Positions 24,756 to 33,139 of a stretch of DNA of 64,000 nucleotides are shown one piece after another. The notes under the pieces are model-generated. The model made no database searches, was not told where the DNA came from, and saw only the letters and a program-made list of their open reading frames with translations. The translations under genes were made by a program, and so were the position numbers. Numbering within the stretch: the first letter of the stretch is position 1; every line of letters starts with the position of its first letter. Origin of the DNA: Mycobacterium sp. OAS707 (lineage in GTDB: Bacteria; Actinomycetota; Actinomycetes; Mycobacteriales; Mycobacteriaceae); the NCBI RefSeq assembly GCF_014873705.1, contig NZ_JADBDS010000006.1, positions 186,001-250,000 on the forward strand, written 5' to 3'.

Positions 24756-25316
24756 TCACCGGGTCGGCGCGCACGCCGCCATCGCAGCGCCCACGTCGTT
24801 CACCACAACCAGCCGATCCAGCGCACCTTCGGCGACATAACCGCTGTCGACCAGCCCGTGCAGCCAGGCCAGCAGCCCGTCGTAATGCCCGATCGGATCG
24901 AGCATGACCACCGGCTTGTCATGCATACCCAAATAGCCCGCTGTCCAGGCCTCGAAGAATTCCTCGAGGGTGCCGATGCCGCCGGGCAGCGCGATGAACG
25001 CGTCGGCGCGGTCCTCCATGATCTGCTTGCGTTCGCGCATGGTGTCGGTGACGACGAGTTCGTCGGCCTCGGTGTCGGCCACCTCCCGGTGCACCAGCGC
25101 CTTCGGGATGACGCCGACGGTTCGGCCGCCGCGGGCGCGCGCCGCGCTCGCCAGCGCACCCATGGCCGAGACGTTGCCGCCGCCGGACACCAACGTCCAG
25201 CCGCGATCGGCGACCGCTTCTCCTACCTCGGCGGCCAGGGCCAACAGGTCGGGATGCGTCGGCCCGGACGCGCAGTACACACAGACCGCCCATTGGCGGT
25301 CGGGTTCTTGGGACAC
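24756..25316 (-). CDS. LOG-family (LONELY GUY) phosphoribohydrolase
   Basis: 186 residues from GTG 25316, 7 nt after a TAGCGT box (leaderless). The diagnostic motif PGGIGTLEEFFE is intact, and the nucleotide-binding loop LVSGGGNVSAMG is present. LOG enzymes hydrolyse N6-modified AMP to free cytokinin plus ribose 5-phosphate; the M. tuberculosis ortholog Rv1205 produces cytokinins and is degraded by the proteasome. It is divergent from the ATPase gene at 25346 with only 29 nt between. Confidence 0.92.
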   Translation of the reverse strand: MSQEPDRQWAVCVYCASGPTHPDLLALAAEVGEAVADRGWTLVSGGGNVSAMGALASAARARGGRTVGVIPKALVHREVADTEADELVVTDTMRERKQIMEDRADAFIALPGGIGTLEEFFEAWTAGYLGMHDKPVVMLDPIGHYDGLLAWLHGLVDSGYVAEGALDRLVVVNDVGAAMAACAPTR

Positions 25317-25323
25317 GCGGACA

Positions 25324-25339
25324 ACGCTAGCGATAGTCT
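25324..25339. promoter_or_regulatory. Overlapping divergent leaderless promoters (LOG / ATPase)
   Basis: On the minus strand TAGCGT (25329 to 25324) ends 7 nt before GTG 25316. On the plus strand TAGTCT (25334-25339) ends 6 nt before GTG 25346. Both starts are therefore predicted leaderless and the two promoters physically overlap, so they may compete. Confidence 0.5.
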
Positions 25340-25345
25340 CCGGCG

Positions 25346-27415
25346 GTGCCTGTTGAGTGGGTGACCACGCCGACCGAACCGGCACTGGAATCGATCGAGA
25401 CGGGTCTTCGAGAGCAGGCCGGCGCGGTGCTCATCGGTTCCGCCGGTGTCGGCAAGACGTGGTTGGCCCGCGCGGCGGCAGACCGGTCGGCGTCGCAATT
25501 CGACCGCATCGACTGGATCATCGGCACAGCGCCCGCTGTCCCGTTCGCCGCGTTCAACCACCTGATCGACGTGCCCGACACGGGCAAGACGGCGGCCGTG
25601 CTGTCGGCGGCGCGGGAGTCGCTGAGTGACGGCAGGCTGCTGATCGTCGACGATGCGCATCTGCTGGACAAGCTGTCCGCCGCGCTCGTCTACCAGTTGG
25701 CGGTCAGTGGCGCGGTGAAGCTGATCGTCACCGTCGCTCCGAATGGTGCTGTCGCTGACGAGGTTTCGGCCTTGTGGCGTGATGACCTGCTCGCGAGGGT
25801 AGACATCGACCCACCCGGACACGACGACAGCAGACAGGCCACGCTTGTCGAACAGTTCGTCGCGGCGCTGCCGGAGCCGGCCCACCGGGTGCTGGAGTAT
25901 CTGGCTGTCGCCGACCCACTGCCGGTCGCGGACATCTCCGCGCTTGCAGGCGATCTCGACGCCGCGGAGGCGGCGGGCGCGATCATAATCGAGGGAGAAG
26001 TCGCGCGGCCGGCGCATCCGCTGTTCGTCGACGCGGTTCGCGATGCGATGGGCGGACCCGAGCTGCGTCGCGTGCGCACCGAGGTGGTGAACGCGCTGAC
26101 GCCATCGAGCGGTGTCGTCGATCGGCTGCGGTTCGCGATGCTTGCGCTCGACAGCGACAGCCCGCAGCCGGTGGCCGACCTGGCCGCTGCGGCCGAGGAC
26201 GCGCTGCGGCTCGGTGACCTCGAGCTCAGCGAGCACCTGGGCCGCGCCGCGGTCGCCCGGTCTCCGGAGTTGTCGGTTCGGCTGACGTTGGCCTATGCGC
26301 TGGCCTGGCAGGGCAACGGCATGGACGCCGATGCCGTGCTGGCCGACGTGGATCCGGCGACGCTGTCGGAGACCGAGCTGATGGCGTGGGCGCTGCCCCG
26401 CGCGGCCAATCAGTTCTGGATGCTGAGCGAACCGGAGCGGGCGACCGCATTTCTGCAGACCACCCGGGGCCGGGTGTCGACGCCGGAGGCGCAGACGACT
26501 CTCGACGCGCTGTCGGCGACGTTCGCGATGAACGCGGGCAGTCCCAGCCGCGCCAAGCAGATCGCCGACGAGGTGCTGGCCTCGCCTGCCGCCGACGACA
26601 CCGCAGTCGGATGGGCGGCGGCCGCAGCGGCTTTGAGCTCGGCGCGGATGGGCCGCTTCGGTGAGGTCGACGCGCTGGCCGAGCGCGCGATCGCCGCCGG
26701 ACATCCGGGTCTGCTGCGGTTCACCAGCGGGTTCGGGCAGACGACGGCGTTGGTGATGGCCGGCGAACTGGACCGCGCGCAGGCACTGAGCCAGCAGCTC
26801 ACCGACTTCGCGCAGATGCAGCAGCCGGGCCGCGCGATCGGTGAGGTGTTGGTAGCCGACGTGCTGATCGCCAAGGGTGAACTGGAGTCGGCGGTGTCGC
26901 TGCTGCGGGAGGCCGCTGCTGCGTTGGCGCCGACGGGGTATTCGTGGGGCCCGCTGGCATGGATGTTGTTGGCGCAGGCGCTCGGTCAGCTCGGCGAGAC
27001 CGTCGAGGCGGGAAAGATCTTGTCGCGGGCCGAGTCTCGACATGGCTTGAAGTCGATGTTGTTCGCGCCGGAGCTGGCGTTGGCGCGGGCGTGGACGTTG
27101 TTCGCCCGACGCGACGAGCACGGGGCGGTCGCCGCCGCGCGCGACGCTGCCAAAGCGGCCGAGCGCGGCGGCCAATGGGCGATCGCACTGCGGGCCCACT
27201 TCGACGCCGCGCGGCTCGGCGACCTGCGCGCGGCCGACGCCATCGCACGGATCACCGGCGAAATCGACTGTGTGCTAGGCGGTTTGGCGCTCGACTATGC
27301 CAGAGCGGTGACTGCACGCGACGCGGCGGCGCTCAACGAGATATCAGCCCGCCTGGACTCGATAGGGATGAAGCGCGCGGCCGCGGGCGCGGCAGCGCAG
27401 GCCGATCGCTGCTAG
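25346..27415 (+). CDS. LuxR/MalT-type STAND ATPase without a DNA-binding domain (Rv1204c-like)
   Basis: 689 residues from GTG 25346. Walker A GSAGVGKT is at residues 31-38 and Walker B LLIVDDAH at about 98-104, then a winged-helix-like stretch and, from about residue 250, a long helical TPR-like region (LAERAIAAGHPG, ALAPTGYSWGPLAWMLLAQ). The layout matches large LuxR-family ATPase regulators, but the chain stops at the segment (SARLDSIGMKRAAAGAAAQA) that normally leads into the LuxR helix-turn-helix. No such domain follows in any frame because the next gene is on the other strand. It probably acts through protein partners. The M. tuberculosis counterpart Rv1204c is likewise uncharacterised. 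Confidence 0.8.
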   Translation: MPVEWVTTPTEPALESIETGLREQAGAVLIGSAGVGKTWLARAAADRSASQFDRIDWIIGTAPAVPFAAFNHLIDVPDTGKTAAVLSAARESLSDGRLLIVDDAHLLDKLSAALVYQLAVSGAVKLIVTVAPNGAVADEVSALWRDDLLARVDIDPPGHDDSRQATLVEQFVAALPEPAHRVLEYLAVADPLPVADISALAGDLDAAEAAGAIIIEGEVARPAHPLFVDAVRDAMGGPELRRVRTEVVNALTPSSGVVDRLRFAMLALDSDSPQPVADLAAAAEDALRLGDLELSEHLGRAAVARSPELSVRLTLAYALAWQGNGMDADAVLADVDPATLSETELMAWALPRAANQFWMLSEPERATAFLQTTRGRVSTPEAQTTLDALSATFAMNAGSPSRAKQIADEVLASPAADDTAVGWAAAAAALSSARMGRFGEVDALAERAIAAGHPGLLRFTSGFGQTTALVMAGELDRAQALSQQLTDFAQMQQPGRAIGEVLVADVLIAKGELESAVSLLREAAAALAPTGYSWGPLAWMLLAQALGQLGETVEAGKILSRAESRHGLKSMLFAPELALARAWTLFARRDEHGAVAAARDAAKAAERGGQWAIALRAHFDAARLGDLRAADAIARITGEIDCVLGGLALDYARAVTARDAAALNEISARLDSIGMKRAAAGAAAQADRC

Positions 27416-28101
27416 AGGTTGCGGCCGAGATCCTCACGGTGAGTTTGGTGCTCGGGCGACTTCACCGGTGCCGGGCCGTGTTCTGAGGGTCCGGCCGCGG
27501 CGTGGTCGTTGGTCTCGGCGCGGTGCAACGCCTCGCGCTGAGGCTCGTGCTGGGTTGGTCGGTCGTCTTTGGCGTCGACGGCATCGTCGCGCGTCGGCGT
27601 TGGCCCGCCCGCACCCGCCGGGGTCGGGGCACCACCGCCGGCTACACCGCCGGCCCCGCCGCCCTCCTGACCGCCGAACGAGCCCGCGAATGCGCCGCCG
27701 CCACCGGCTTTCGCACCCTGCATGGCCTGCTGCATCAGCTGCCCGAACATGCCGGTCTGACCGCCGAGCATCTGCCCGGGCGCGCCGGCCATCTGTCCCA
27801 TCTGGCCGGCTTGCTGGCCGAGTTGTCCGAGCATGCCGACCACCTGGCCGACGGATTGCGAGCCCGCGTCGTCGGAACCTTGGTACGCCGCCTGCGCGAC
27901 GCCGAGCTTGCCGGCGAACATGCCCTCTTTGGCCTGCAGCGTCGCGACATTCGCCGCCAGCGGTGCGGCCAGTGTCGGAAGCACGGCCGAGATCGTCGCG
28001 CTCAGCGCGTCCTGCCCCGCCGGGATCATCGGGATGTCGGGCAGCTCAACCGTCGCCGGATCCCAACTCAGGCCGTCTGGTTTTCGGAGCGGGTCAGTCA
28101 T
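27412..28101 (-). CDS. EspC/PE-like candidate type VII secretion substrate
   Basis: 229 residues, no signal peptide. A helix-turn-helix hairpin covers about residues 30-95 and carries the T7SS export signature YxxxD at Tyr73-Asp77 (AAYQGSDDAG). A Gly/Gln/Met-rich low-complexity stretch (QMGQMAGAPGQMLGGQ) and a charged, His-rich disordered tail follow. It lies 5 nt after the PPE-like gene, whose stop codon overlaps the GAGG ribosome site of this gene, so the two products probably fold as a pair. No ESX core genes are in the window. I cannot assign it to a named family. Confidence 0.65.
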   Translation of the reverse strand: MTDPLRKPDGLSWDPATVELPDIPMIPAGQDALSATISAVLPTLAAPLAANVATLQAKEGMFAGKLGVAQAAYQGSDDAGSQSVGQVVGMLGQLGQQAGQMGQMAGAPGQMLGGQTGMFGQLMQQAMQGAKAGGGGAFAGSFGGQEGGGAGGVAGGGAPTPAGAGGPTPTRDDAVDAKDDRPTQHEPQREALHRAETNDHAAAGPSEHGPAPVKSPEHQTHREDLGRNL

Positions 28102-28106
28102 TTACC

Positions 28107-29243
28107 TCACCAATCATCGTCGACATCGTCCTCGGCAAGGTCGTATTCGAGCGGCGGGGGCATCGCCAAACTTGCTGCGGTGCCGCCACTTTCGCCGCGC
28201 TGGCCCATCATGCCCATGCCGCCCATACCGCCCATACCGACACCGGCGGCCGCCGGGGCGACGCCGCCGGTGGCAGTGGTTCCCGCTGCCGCGCCCTCCT
28301 GCGGAGCTGTGCTCACCGACTTGGTGCCGACGAGATTGGCCATCTGCGGCGTCTGCAGCGGACTTCCGCCTGCACCGGGCAGCGACGCCGCCTTCGTCAG
28401 GCCCGACCCGCCGCCCGCACCGGAGCCACCTGCCAGCGGATGGTTGGAGAACGAGGAGAACGGCATGCCCGCGGCGCCAAGCGAATCGGCCTTACCGCCG
28501 GAGCCGAACATCGAGGTCAACTGTTGCAGCGGCTGCGCCAACTGTTGCAACTGCTGACCCATCTGCTGAGGCACGGCCATGACCGCCTGGCCGAGTTGCA
28601 TCGGGAGCTGAGTCGCCATCGATCCCATCTGGCTCATCATCTGCATCGCCTGCTGGGATCCGCCGCCGGCTTGTTTCGCGGCCTCTTCAGTGGTGTCCTT
28701 GGCTTGTTTTTCGCCTGGCACGGACGGGGCGACGCCGGCGAGAGGAATGCTCGGGGGCACGCCGAGCGTGTTGGCCAGTTCGGTCGTGTGGGCGGTCATG
28801 TTGGCGATGTTCTGCGACAGCCCCATCTTGATGCGGCCCTGCACCAGCTCCTGAGTGTTGCTGAAAGGCATCGCCGAGAGCGCCTCGCATTCGTGCTGGA
28901 CTTCTTGGGCGATCGCGTTGGCCAACATCTTCGCCTTGACGACGGTGGCTTCCATGGCGCGCAGCTTGCCCGCGACGGCTGCGGCGTGAGCGGCGTTGGC
29001 CTCGTGGCCGCCGATGATCGTCGTGGCCTCACCCGTGGCGGCCAGCGATCCTGCGCCCTCCCAGACGTCGGACAGCTTCATCAGCTGGCTCTGCTGCTGG
29101 GGCACGATCGAGCCGGTGATCTTGGCGGCCAGCGCCTCGAACTTTGCGGCCGCGGCGGCCAGCATGTCCTCGTCGACGTTCGGCCAGCCAGGGCCCATCA
29201 CCGTCTGCGACCCGTAGGGGCTCTGGTCGGGTGGGATCGGCAT
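28107..29243 (-). CDS. PPE/EspB-like candidate type VII secretion substrate with WxG motif
   Basis: 378 residues from ATG 29243, 7 nt after a TAAATT box (leaderless); GTG 29249 is the outer alternative. Residues 20-165 are all-helical with a Trp-Glu-Gly turn near residue 61 (SDVWEGAGS), as in PPE, WXG100 and EspB N-domains. Residues 195-250 are Gln/Met-rich coiled coil (QQMGQQLQQLAQPLQQL), and the last 120 residues are Gly/Ala/Met-rich with an acidic end (AEDDVDDDW). Together with the YxxxD partner downstream it has the anatomy of a secreted heterodimer. PPE-type motifs at the extreme N-terminus are lacking, so EspB-like is as good a name. Confidence 0.65.
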   Translation of the reverse strand: MPIPPDQSPYGSQTVMGPGWPNVDEDMLAAAAAKFEALAAKITGSIVPQQQSQLMKLSDVWEGAGSLAATGEATTIIGGHEANAAHAAAVAGKLRAMEATVVKAKMLANAIAQEVQHECEALSAMPFSNTQELVQGRIKMGLSQNIANMTAHTTELANTLGVPPSIPLAGVAPSVPGEKQAKDTTEEAAKQAGGGSQQAMQMMSQMGSMATQLPMQLGQAVMAVPQQMGQQLQQLAQPLQQLTSMFGSGGKADSLGAAGMPFSSFSNHPLAGGSGAGGGSGLTKAASLPGAGGSPLQTPQMANLVGTKSVSTAPQEGAAAGTTATGGVAPAAAGVGMGGMGGMGMMGQRGESGGTAASLAMPPPLEYDLAEDDVDDDW

Positions 29244-29250
29244 GACCACA

Positions 29251-29256
29251 AATTTA
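29251..29256 (-). promoter_or_regulatory. Candidate -10 box of the secretion-substrate pair
   Basis: TAAATT on the minus strand ends 7 nt before ATG 29243, predicting a leaderless two-gene transcript. Confidence 0.5.
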
Positions 29257-29282
29257 CCGTGCCCGCGGTAGCTGCCGGTCCG

Positions 29283-30893
29283 CTATATCGGCTCCAACCG
29301 GCCCTCCGAGAGCCGGAGCCGACGCTCGATTCCGATGTCGGCGAGAAACCGTTCGTCGTGACTGACGACAATGAATGCACCTTCATAGGCGTTGAGCGCG
29401 GCCTCGAGCTGGGCGACGCTGGCGAGGTCCAGGTTGTTCGTCGGCTCGTCGAGCAGCAGTAACTGCGGCGCCGGCTCGGCATACAGCACGCAGGCCAACG
29501 TGGCACGCAGCCGTTCACCGCCCGACAGCGCCGCGACGGGCAAATGAATTCGACTGCCGGTGAACAGGAACTGAGCCAGCAGATGCATGCGGCGGGTGTG
29601 GGTCAGGCTTGGCGCGTACGCGGCCAGACTCTGCGCGACGGTGTCATTCGGGTCGAGCAGATCCAGCCGCTGCGAGAGGTACGCGACGCGGCCGTCGGCG
29701 CGCTGCACCGTACCGGCGTCCGGCTGGACGTCGCCGCTGATGACGCGCAGTAGCGTCGACTTGCCCGCGCCGTTCGCACCCGTCAAGGCGATGCGTTCGG
29801 GGCCGCGGATGCTCAACTCGATGCCGTTGTCGGCGAACAGCTTTCGGTCGCCGCGGCAGAGGCGAATCCCCTCCGCGCGAAACACGGTGCGCCCCGCAGG
29901 CACATTGGTTCCCGGCAGATCGAGCACGATGGTGTCGTCGTCGCGAAGAGCGCGCTCGGCGTCGTCGAGCTGTGCCCGCGCCTGGTTCACCCGTTTCTCG
30001 TGTACGTCATCGGAGCGACCGGCCGACTCCTGGGCGCTGCGCTTCATCGCTCCCGCGACGATCTTCGGCAGGCCGGCGTCCTTGATGTTGCGGGCCGCGG
30101 TGCTCGATCGGCGGGCTGCGCGCTCGCGGGCCTCCTGCCGTTGACGCTTTTCGCGTTTCAGTTGCTGCTCGGCGTTGCGCAGGTTGGCCTCGGCGGCCTG
30201 TTGCGTCTCAGCGACGGTCTGCCGGTAGGAGGTGAAATTGCCTCCGTAGAACAACATTTCACCGCGATACAGCTCGGCGATGCGGTCCATCCGGTCGAGC
30301 AGCACACGGTCGTGGCTGACGAGCAGCAGAGCGCCCGCGTAGTCGTCGAGCGCGTCGTAGAGTCGGTGACGCGCATCGACGTCAAGGTTGTTGGTCGGCT
30401 CGTCGAGCAGCAACACCTCTGGCCGGTTGAGCAACTGTGCGGCCAGACCAAGAGAAACCACCTCACCCCCGGACAGCGACCCGAGCCGGCGGTCAAAACC
30501 GATGTGGCCCAAGCCAAGACGATCGAGTTGGGCTCGCGTGCGCTCTTCGATGTCCCACTCGTCGCCAATGGTGGCGAAGATGTCGTCGCCGGCGTCGCCC
30601 GCCTCCAACGCCTTCAGCGCATCCAGGATCTCGGCCACACCGAGCACGTCGGCCACGCTTCGGTCCGCGACGAACGGCAGCGTCTGCGGCAGGTATCCGA
30701 TGGCACCGTCGACGGTGATCGTGCCTGCGGTGGGGCGGTATTCGCCGGCAATCAGCTTGAGCAGCGTGCTCTTTCCCGCGCCGTTGGGTGCGACGAGCCC
30801 GGTGCGGCCGTCGCCGATGGTGAACGACAGGTCGGTGAACAGCGGCGTTTCATCGGGCCACGAAAATGACAGATTCGAACAGGTAATAGACAT
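29283..30893 (-). CDS. ABC-F family ATPase (ribosome-acting type)
   Basis: 536 residues with two complete nucleotide-binding domains and no membrane segments. Walker A: APNGAGKST and GANGAGKST; signatures LSGGE in both; Walker B LLLDEPTNNLD in both. The linker between them (about 215-310) is long, charged and helical (LKREKRQRQEARERAARR), the P-site tRNA interaction motif region of ABC-F proteins. Members either protect ribosomes from antibiotics or assist translation. The upstream region holds the palindrome GAGAGCTCTC (30898-30907) but is too short (76 nt) to show a leader peptide. Confidence 0.9.
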   Translation of the reverse strand: MSITCSNLSFSWPDETPLFTDLSFTIGDGRTGLVAPNGAGKSTLLKLIAGEYRPTAGTITVDGAIGYLPQTLPFVADRSVADVLGVAEILDALKALEAGDAGDDIFATIGDEWDIEERTRAQLDRLGLGHIGFDRRLGSLSGGEVVSLGLAAQLLNRPEVLLLDEPTNNLDVDARHRLYDALDDYAGALLLVSHDRVLLDRMDRIAELYRGEMLFYGGNFTSYRQTVAETQQAAEANLRNAEQQLKREKRQRQEARERAARRSSTAARNIKDAGLPKIVAGAMKRSAQESAGRSDDVHEKRVNQARAQLDDAERALRDDDTIVLDLPGTNVPAGRTVFRAEGIRLCRGDRKLFADNGIELSIRGPERIALTGANGAGKSTLLRVISGDVQPDAGTVQRADGRVAYLSQRLDLLDPNDTVAQSLAAYAPSLTHTRRMHLLAQFLFTGSRIHLPVAALSGGERLRATLACVLYAEPAPQLLLLDEPTNNLDLASVAQLEAALNAYEGAFIVVSHDERFLADIGIERRLRLSEGRLEPI

Positions 30894-30969
30894 GCGAGAG
30901 AGCTCTCGTGGATAGACGACTGGGAACGAAGCCGGGTCTCACCGCATGTGATCCAGGGTAGCCACCCCG

Positions 30970-32037
30970 TCAAGCGGTTAAGTATCTGCGCAACATGTCG
31001 GTGGCCGCGGTGATCGCGGCCACCTCGACGCGCTCGTCGGCGCGGTGTGCAAGGTTGGGATCGCCCGGTCCGTAGTTGACTGCCGGAATGCCAAGCGCTG
31101 CAAAGCGTGCGACGTCGGTCCAGCCGTACTTGGCGCGCACCTGGCCGCCTGCCGCGTCGACGAGTGCGGCGGCCGCGGGTTTCGTCAGCCCGGGAAGTGC
31201 GCCTGCGGCGGAGTCGGTCATTTCGATCTCCACATCAAGCCCGTCGAGAACTTCGTGAACGTGTCGCAGCGCCTGCTCGACGCTGCGGTCGGGGGCGAAG
31301 CGGAAGTTCACGGTCACCGATGCCGCGTCGGGGATGACGTTGCCTGCGATGCCGCCGTCGATCCGCACCGCTGACAGCCCCTCGCGGTAGACGCACCCGT
31401 CGATGTCGACGTCGCGGGCCTGATAGGCCTTCAAGCGGGCCAACACGTCGCCGAGTTTGTGAATCGCGTTGTCGCCCAACCAGGATCGCGCGGAATGGGC
31501 CCGGGTGCCCGCGGCGCGGACGACCACCCGCAGCGTGCCCTGGCAGCCGGCTTCGATGAAGCCGCCCGACGGCTCGCCGAGAATCGCGACGTCGGCGTGC
31601 AGCCAGTCGGGCAGCTCACGTTCGATACGACCGAGACCGTTGGCGGCCGACTCGATCTCCTCGCAGTCGTACATCACCAGCGTGATGTCGTGTGCGGGGT
31701 CGGCGACGGTCGCGGCCAGGTGAAGGAACACCGCGTCGCCGGACTTCATGTCCGAGGTGCCGCAGCCGTGCAGCTCGCCGCCGGCAAGCCTGCTGGGCAG
31801 GTTGTCCGCGGCAGGCACGGTGTCGGTGTGGCCGGCGAGCAGCACCCGCGACGGCAACCCCAGGTTCGTGCGGGCCAGCACGGCGTCACCGTTGCGGATG
31901 ACCTCGAAGTTCTCGGTTTGCTCGCGCAGCGCGGCCTCGATCTCGTCGGCGATGCGCTGTTCCTGCCGCGATTCGCTGGGAATGTCGACCAGCGCCGCGG
32001 TCAGGGCGATCGGATCGCCGCGTAAGTCCAGGCCCAC
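30970..32037 (-). CDS. dapE: Succinyl-diaminopimelate desuccinylase DapE
   Basis: 355 residues from GTG 32037, matching the mycobacterial N-terminus (GLDLRGDPI) and lying 8 nt after a TAACCT box. M20 metallopeptidase residues: His70 in AGHTDTVP, Asp96 in CGTSDMKSG, and Glu126-Glu127 in DCEEIES. It hydrolyses N-succinyl-LL-diaminopimelate to LL-diaminopimelate and succinate in the lysine/peptidoglycan pathway. Divergent from dapD, which acts earlier in the same pathway, with 34 nt between. Ortholog of Rv1202. Confidence 0.95.
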   Translation of the reverse strand: MGLDLRGDPIALTAALVDIPSESRQEQRIADEIEAALREQTENFEVIRNGDAVLARTNLGLPSRVLLAGHTDTVPAADNLPSRLAGGELHGCGTSDMKSGDAVFLHLAATVADPAHDITLVMYDCEEIESAANGLGRIERELPDWLHADVAILGEPSGGFIEAGCQGTLRVVVRAAGTRAHSARSWLGDNAIHKLGDVLARLKAYQARDVDIDGCVYREGLSAVRIDGGIAGNVIPDAASVTVNFRFAPDRSVEQALRHVHEVLDGLDVEIEMTDSAAGALPGLTKPAAAALVDAAGGQVRAKYGWTDVARFAALGIPAVNYGPGDPNLAHRADERVEVAAITAATDMLRRYLTA

Positions 32038-32045
32038 ACCGCTTG

Positions 32046-32063
32046 AGGTTAGTCGAGTACGGT
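32046..32063. promoter_or_regulatory. Compact divergent leaderless promoters dapE / dapD
   Basis: TAACCT on the minus strand (32051 to 32046) ends 8 nt before GTG 32037, and TACGGT on the plus strand (32058-32063) ends 8 nt before GTG 32072. Both -10 boxes lie within a 34-nt gap, so each promoter has its -35 region inside the other gene. Confidence 0.5.
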
Positions 32064-32071
32064 TTTGGACC

Positions 32072-33016
32072 GTGACATCTGCAGCAGGCGTCGGCCTGGC
32101 GACCATCGCCGCCGACGGATCCGTCCTCGACACCTGGTTCCCTTCGCCCGAACTCGGCGGCGACGGCCCTACGGGCACCGTGCGACTGTCAGTCGCCGAA
32201 GTGCCGCCCGAGCTGGCGGAGTTGACCGGCCGCGACGACGACCGTGACGTCGAGACGGTCGCGGTGCGCACCACGATCGCGTCGCTGGACGACAAGGCCA
32301 CCGACGCGTACGACGCCTACCTGCGGTTGCATCTGCTTTCGCATCGGCTGGTCGCACCACACGGGCTGAACGCCGACGGTTTCTTCGGCGTGCTCACCAA
32401 CGTCGTATGGACCAACTACGGCCCGTGTGCGGTGGCGGGCTTCGAAGTGGTGCGGGCGCGCCTGCGTCGTCGGGGACCGGTCACCGTCTACGGCATCGAC
32501 AAGTTCCCGCGGATGGTCGATTACGTGGTGCCCGCCGGCGTGCGAATCGCCGACGCCGACCGCGTGCGACTGGGTGCGCACCTGGCGTCCGGCACGACGG
32601 TCATGCATGAGGGCTTCGTCAACTTCAACGCCGGCACGCTGGGCAGCTCGATGGTCGAGGGCCGTATTTCGGGGGGCGTGGTCGTGGGCGACGGCTCCGA
32701 CGTCGGCGGCGGCGCGTCGATCATGGGCACGCTGTCTGGCGGCGGCACCGAGGTCATCTCGGTCGGCAAGCGCTGCCTGCTCGGCGCCAACGCCGGGCTC
32801 GGCATATCGCTGGGCGACGACTGCGTCGTCGAGGCCGGGCTTTATGTGACCGCCGGGACCAAGGTGATCACCGGCGACGGTGAGACCGTCAAGGCCCGCG
32901 AGCTGTCCGGCGCCAGCAATCTGCTGTTCCGGCGCAATTCGCTGTCCGGTGCGGTCGAGGTCGTCAGGCGCGACGGCACCGGCATCACGCTCAACGAAGC
33001 CCTGCACCAGAACTAA
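32072..33016 (+). CDS. dapD: Tetrahydrodipicolinate N-succinyltransferase DapD
   Basis: 314 residues from GTG 32072. The N-terminal domain resembles actinobacterial DapD (DAYLRLHLLSHRLVAPHGLN). The C-terminal left-handed beta-helix contains HEGFVNFNAGTLG, GDGSDVGGGASIMG and GDDCVVEAGLYVTAG. It transfers succinyl from succinyl-CoA to tetrahydrodipicolinate. The frame is open upstream inside dapE, but the -10 box and the family N-terminus support GTG 32072. Ortholog of Rv1201c. Confidence 0.95.
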   Translation: MTSAAGVGLATIAADGSVLDTWFPSPELGGDGPTGTVRLSVAEVPPELAELTGRDDDRDVETVAVRTTIASLDDKATDAYDAYLRLHLLSHRLVAPHGLNADGFFGVLTNVVWTNYGPCAVAGFEVVRARLRRRGPVTVYGIDKFPRMVDYVVPAGVRIADADRVRLGAHLASGTTVMHEGFVNFNAGTLGSSMVEGRISGGVVVGDGSDVGGGASIMGTLSGGGTEVISVGKRCLLGANAGLGISLGDDCVVEAGLYVTAGTKVITGDGETVKARELSGASNLLFRRNSLSGAVEVVRRDGTGITLNEALHQN

Positions 33017-33035
33017 CCACCCGAACTCCCGCTAA

Positions 33036-33103
33036 CTACCGCGAGCGTGCGTGTCTGCACAACGACACGCCGCAATTTGCGTGCATTTTGCGCACGTTCG
33101 TCG
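33036..33103. repeat. 68-bp palindromic dispersed repeat, copy A
   Basis: This segment is about 88 percent identical (60 of 68 by eye) to the reverse complement of 37400-37467. Its ends are inverted relative to each other (CGAGCGTGCG and CGCACGTTCG), and internal short stems (GTGTC/GACAC, GTGC/GCAC) make it strongly foldable. Copy A is intergenic, between dapD and the glycosyltransferase gene. Confidence 0.7.
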
Positions 33104-33119
33104 CGCGCCGAGCGCGCGA
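33101..33119. other. Stable GC hairpin after repeat copy A
   Basis: TCGCGCGC and GCGCGCGA form a perfect 8-bp stem with loop CGA, directly abutting the dispersed repeat and 20 nt before the glycosyltransferase start. There is no T-tract; it could end dapD messages or shape the 5' end of the next one. Confidence 0.5.
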
Positions 33120-33139
33120 TGACGGCGTAAGTTGCGATC

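Noticed and set aside
25223..27199. Minus-strand open frame of 658 codons antisense to the STAND ATPase gene
   Set aside because: Arg/Gln/His-rich translation typical of the antisense of high-GC coding DNA, no domain, and the plus-strand gene is clearly real.
27468..29462. Plus-strand open frame of 664 codons across the secretion-like pair
   Set aside because: Low-complexity Arg/His/Leu composition, spans two genes on the other strand and an intergenic gap, no recognisable fold.
30894..30969. Leader-peptide attenuator before the ABC-F gene
   Set aside because: Only 76 nt with one 10-bp palindrome; no short open frame with a ribosome site was found.
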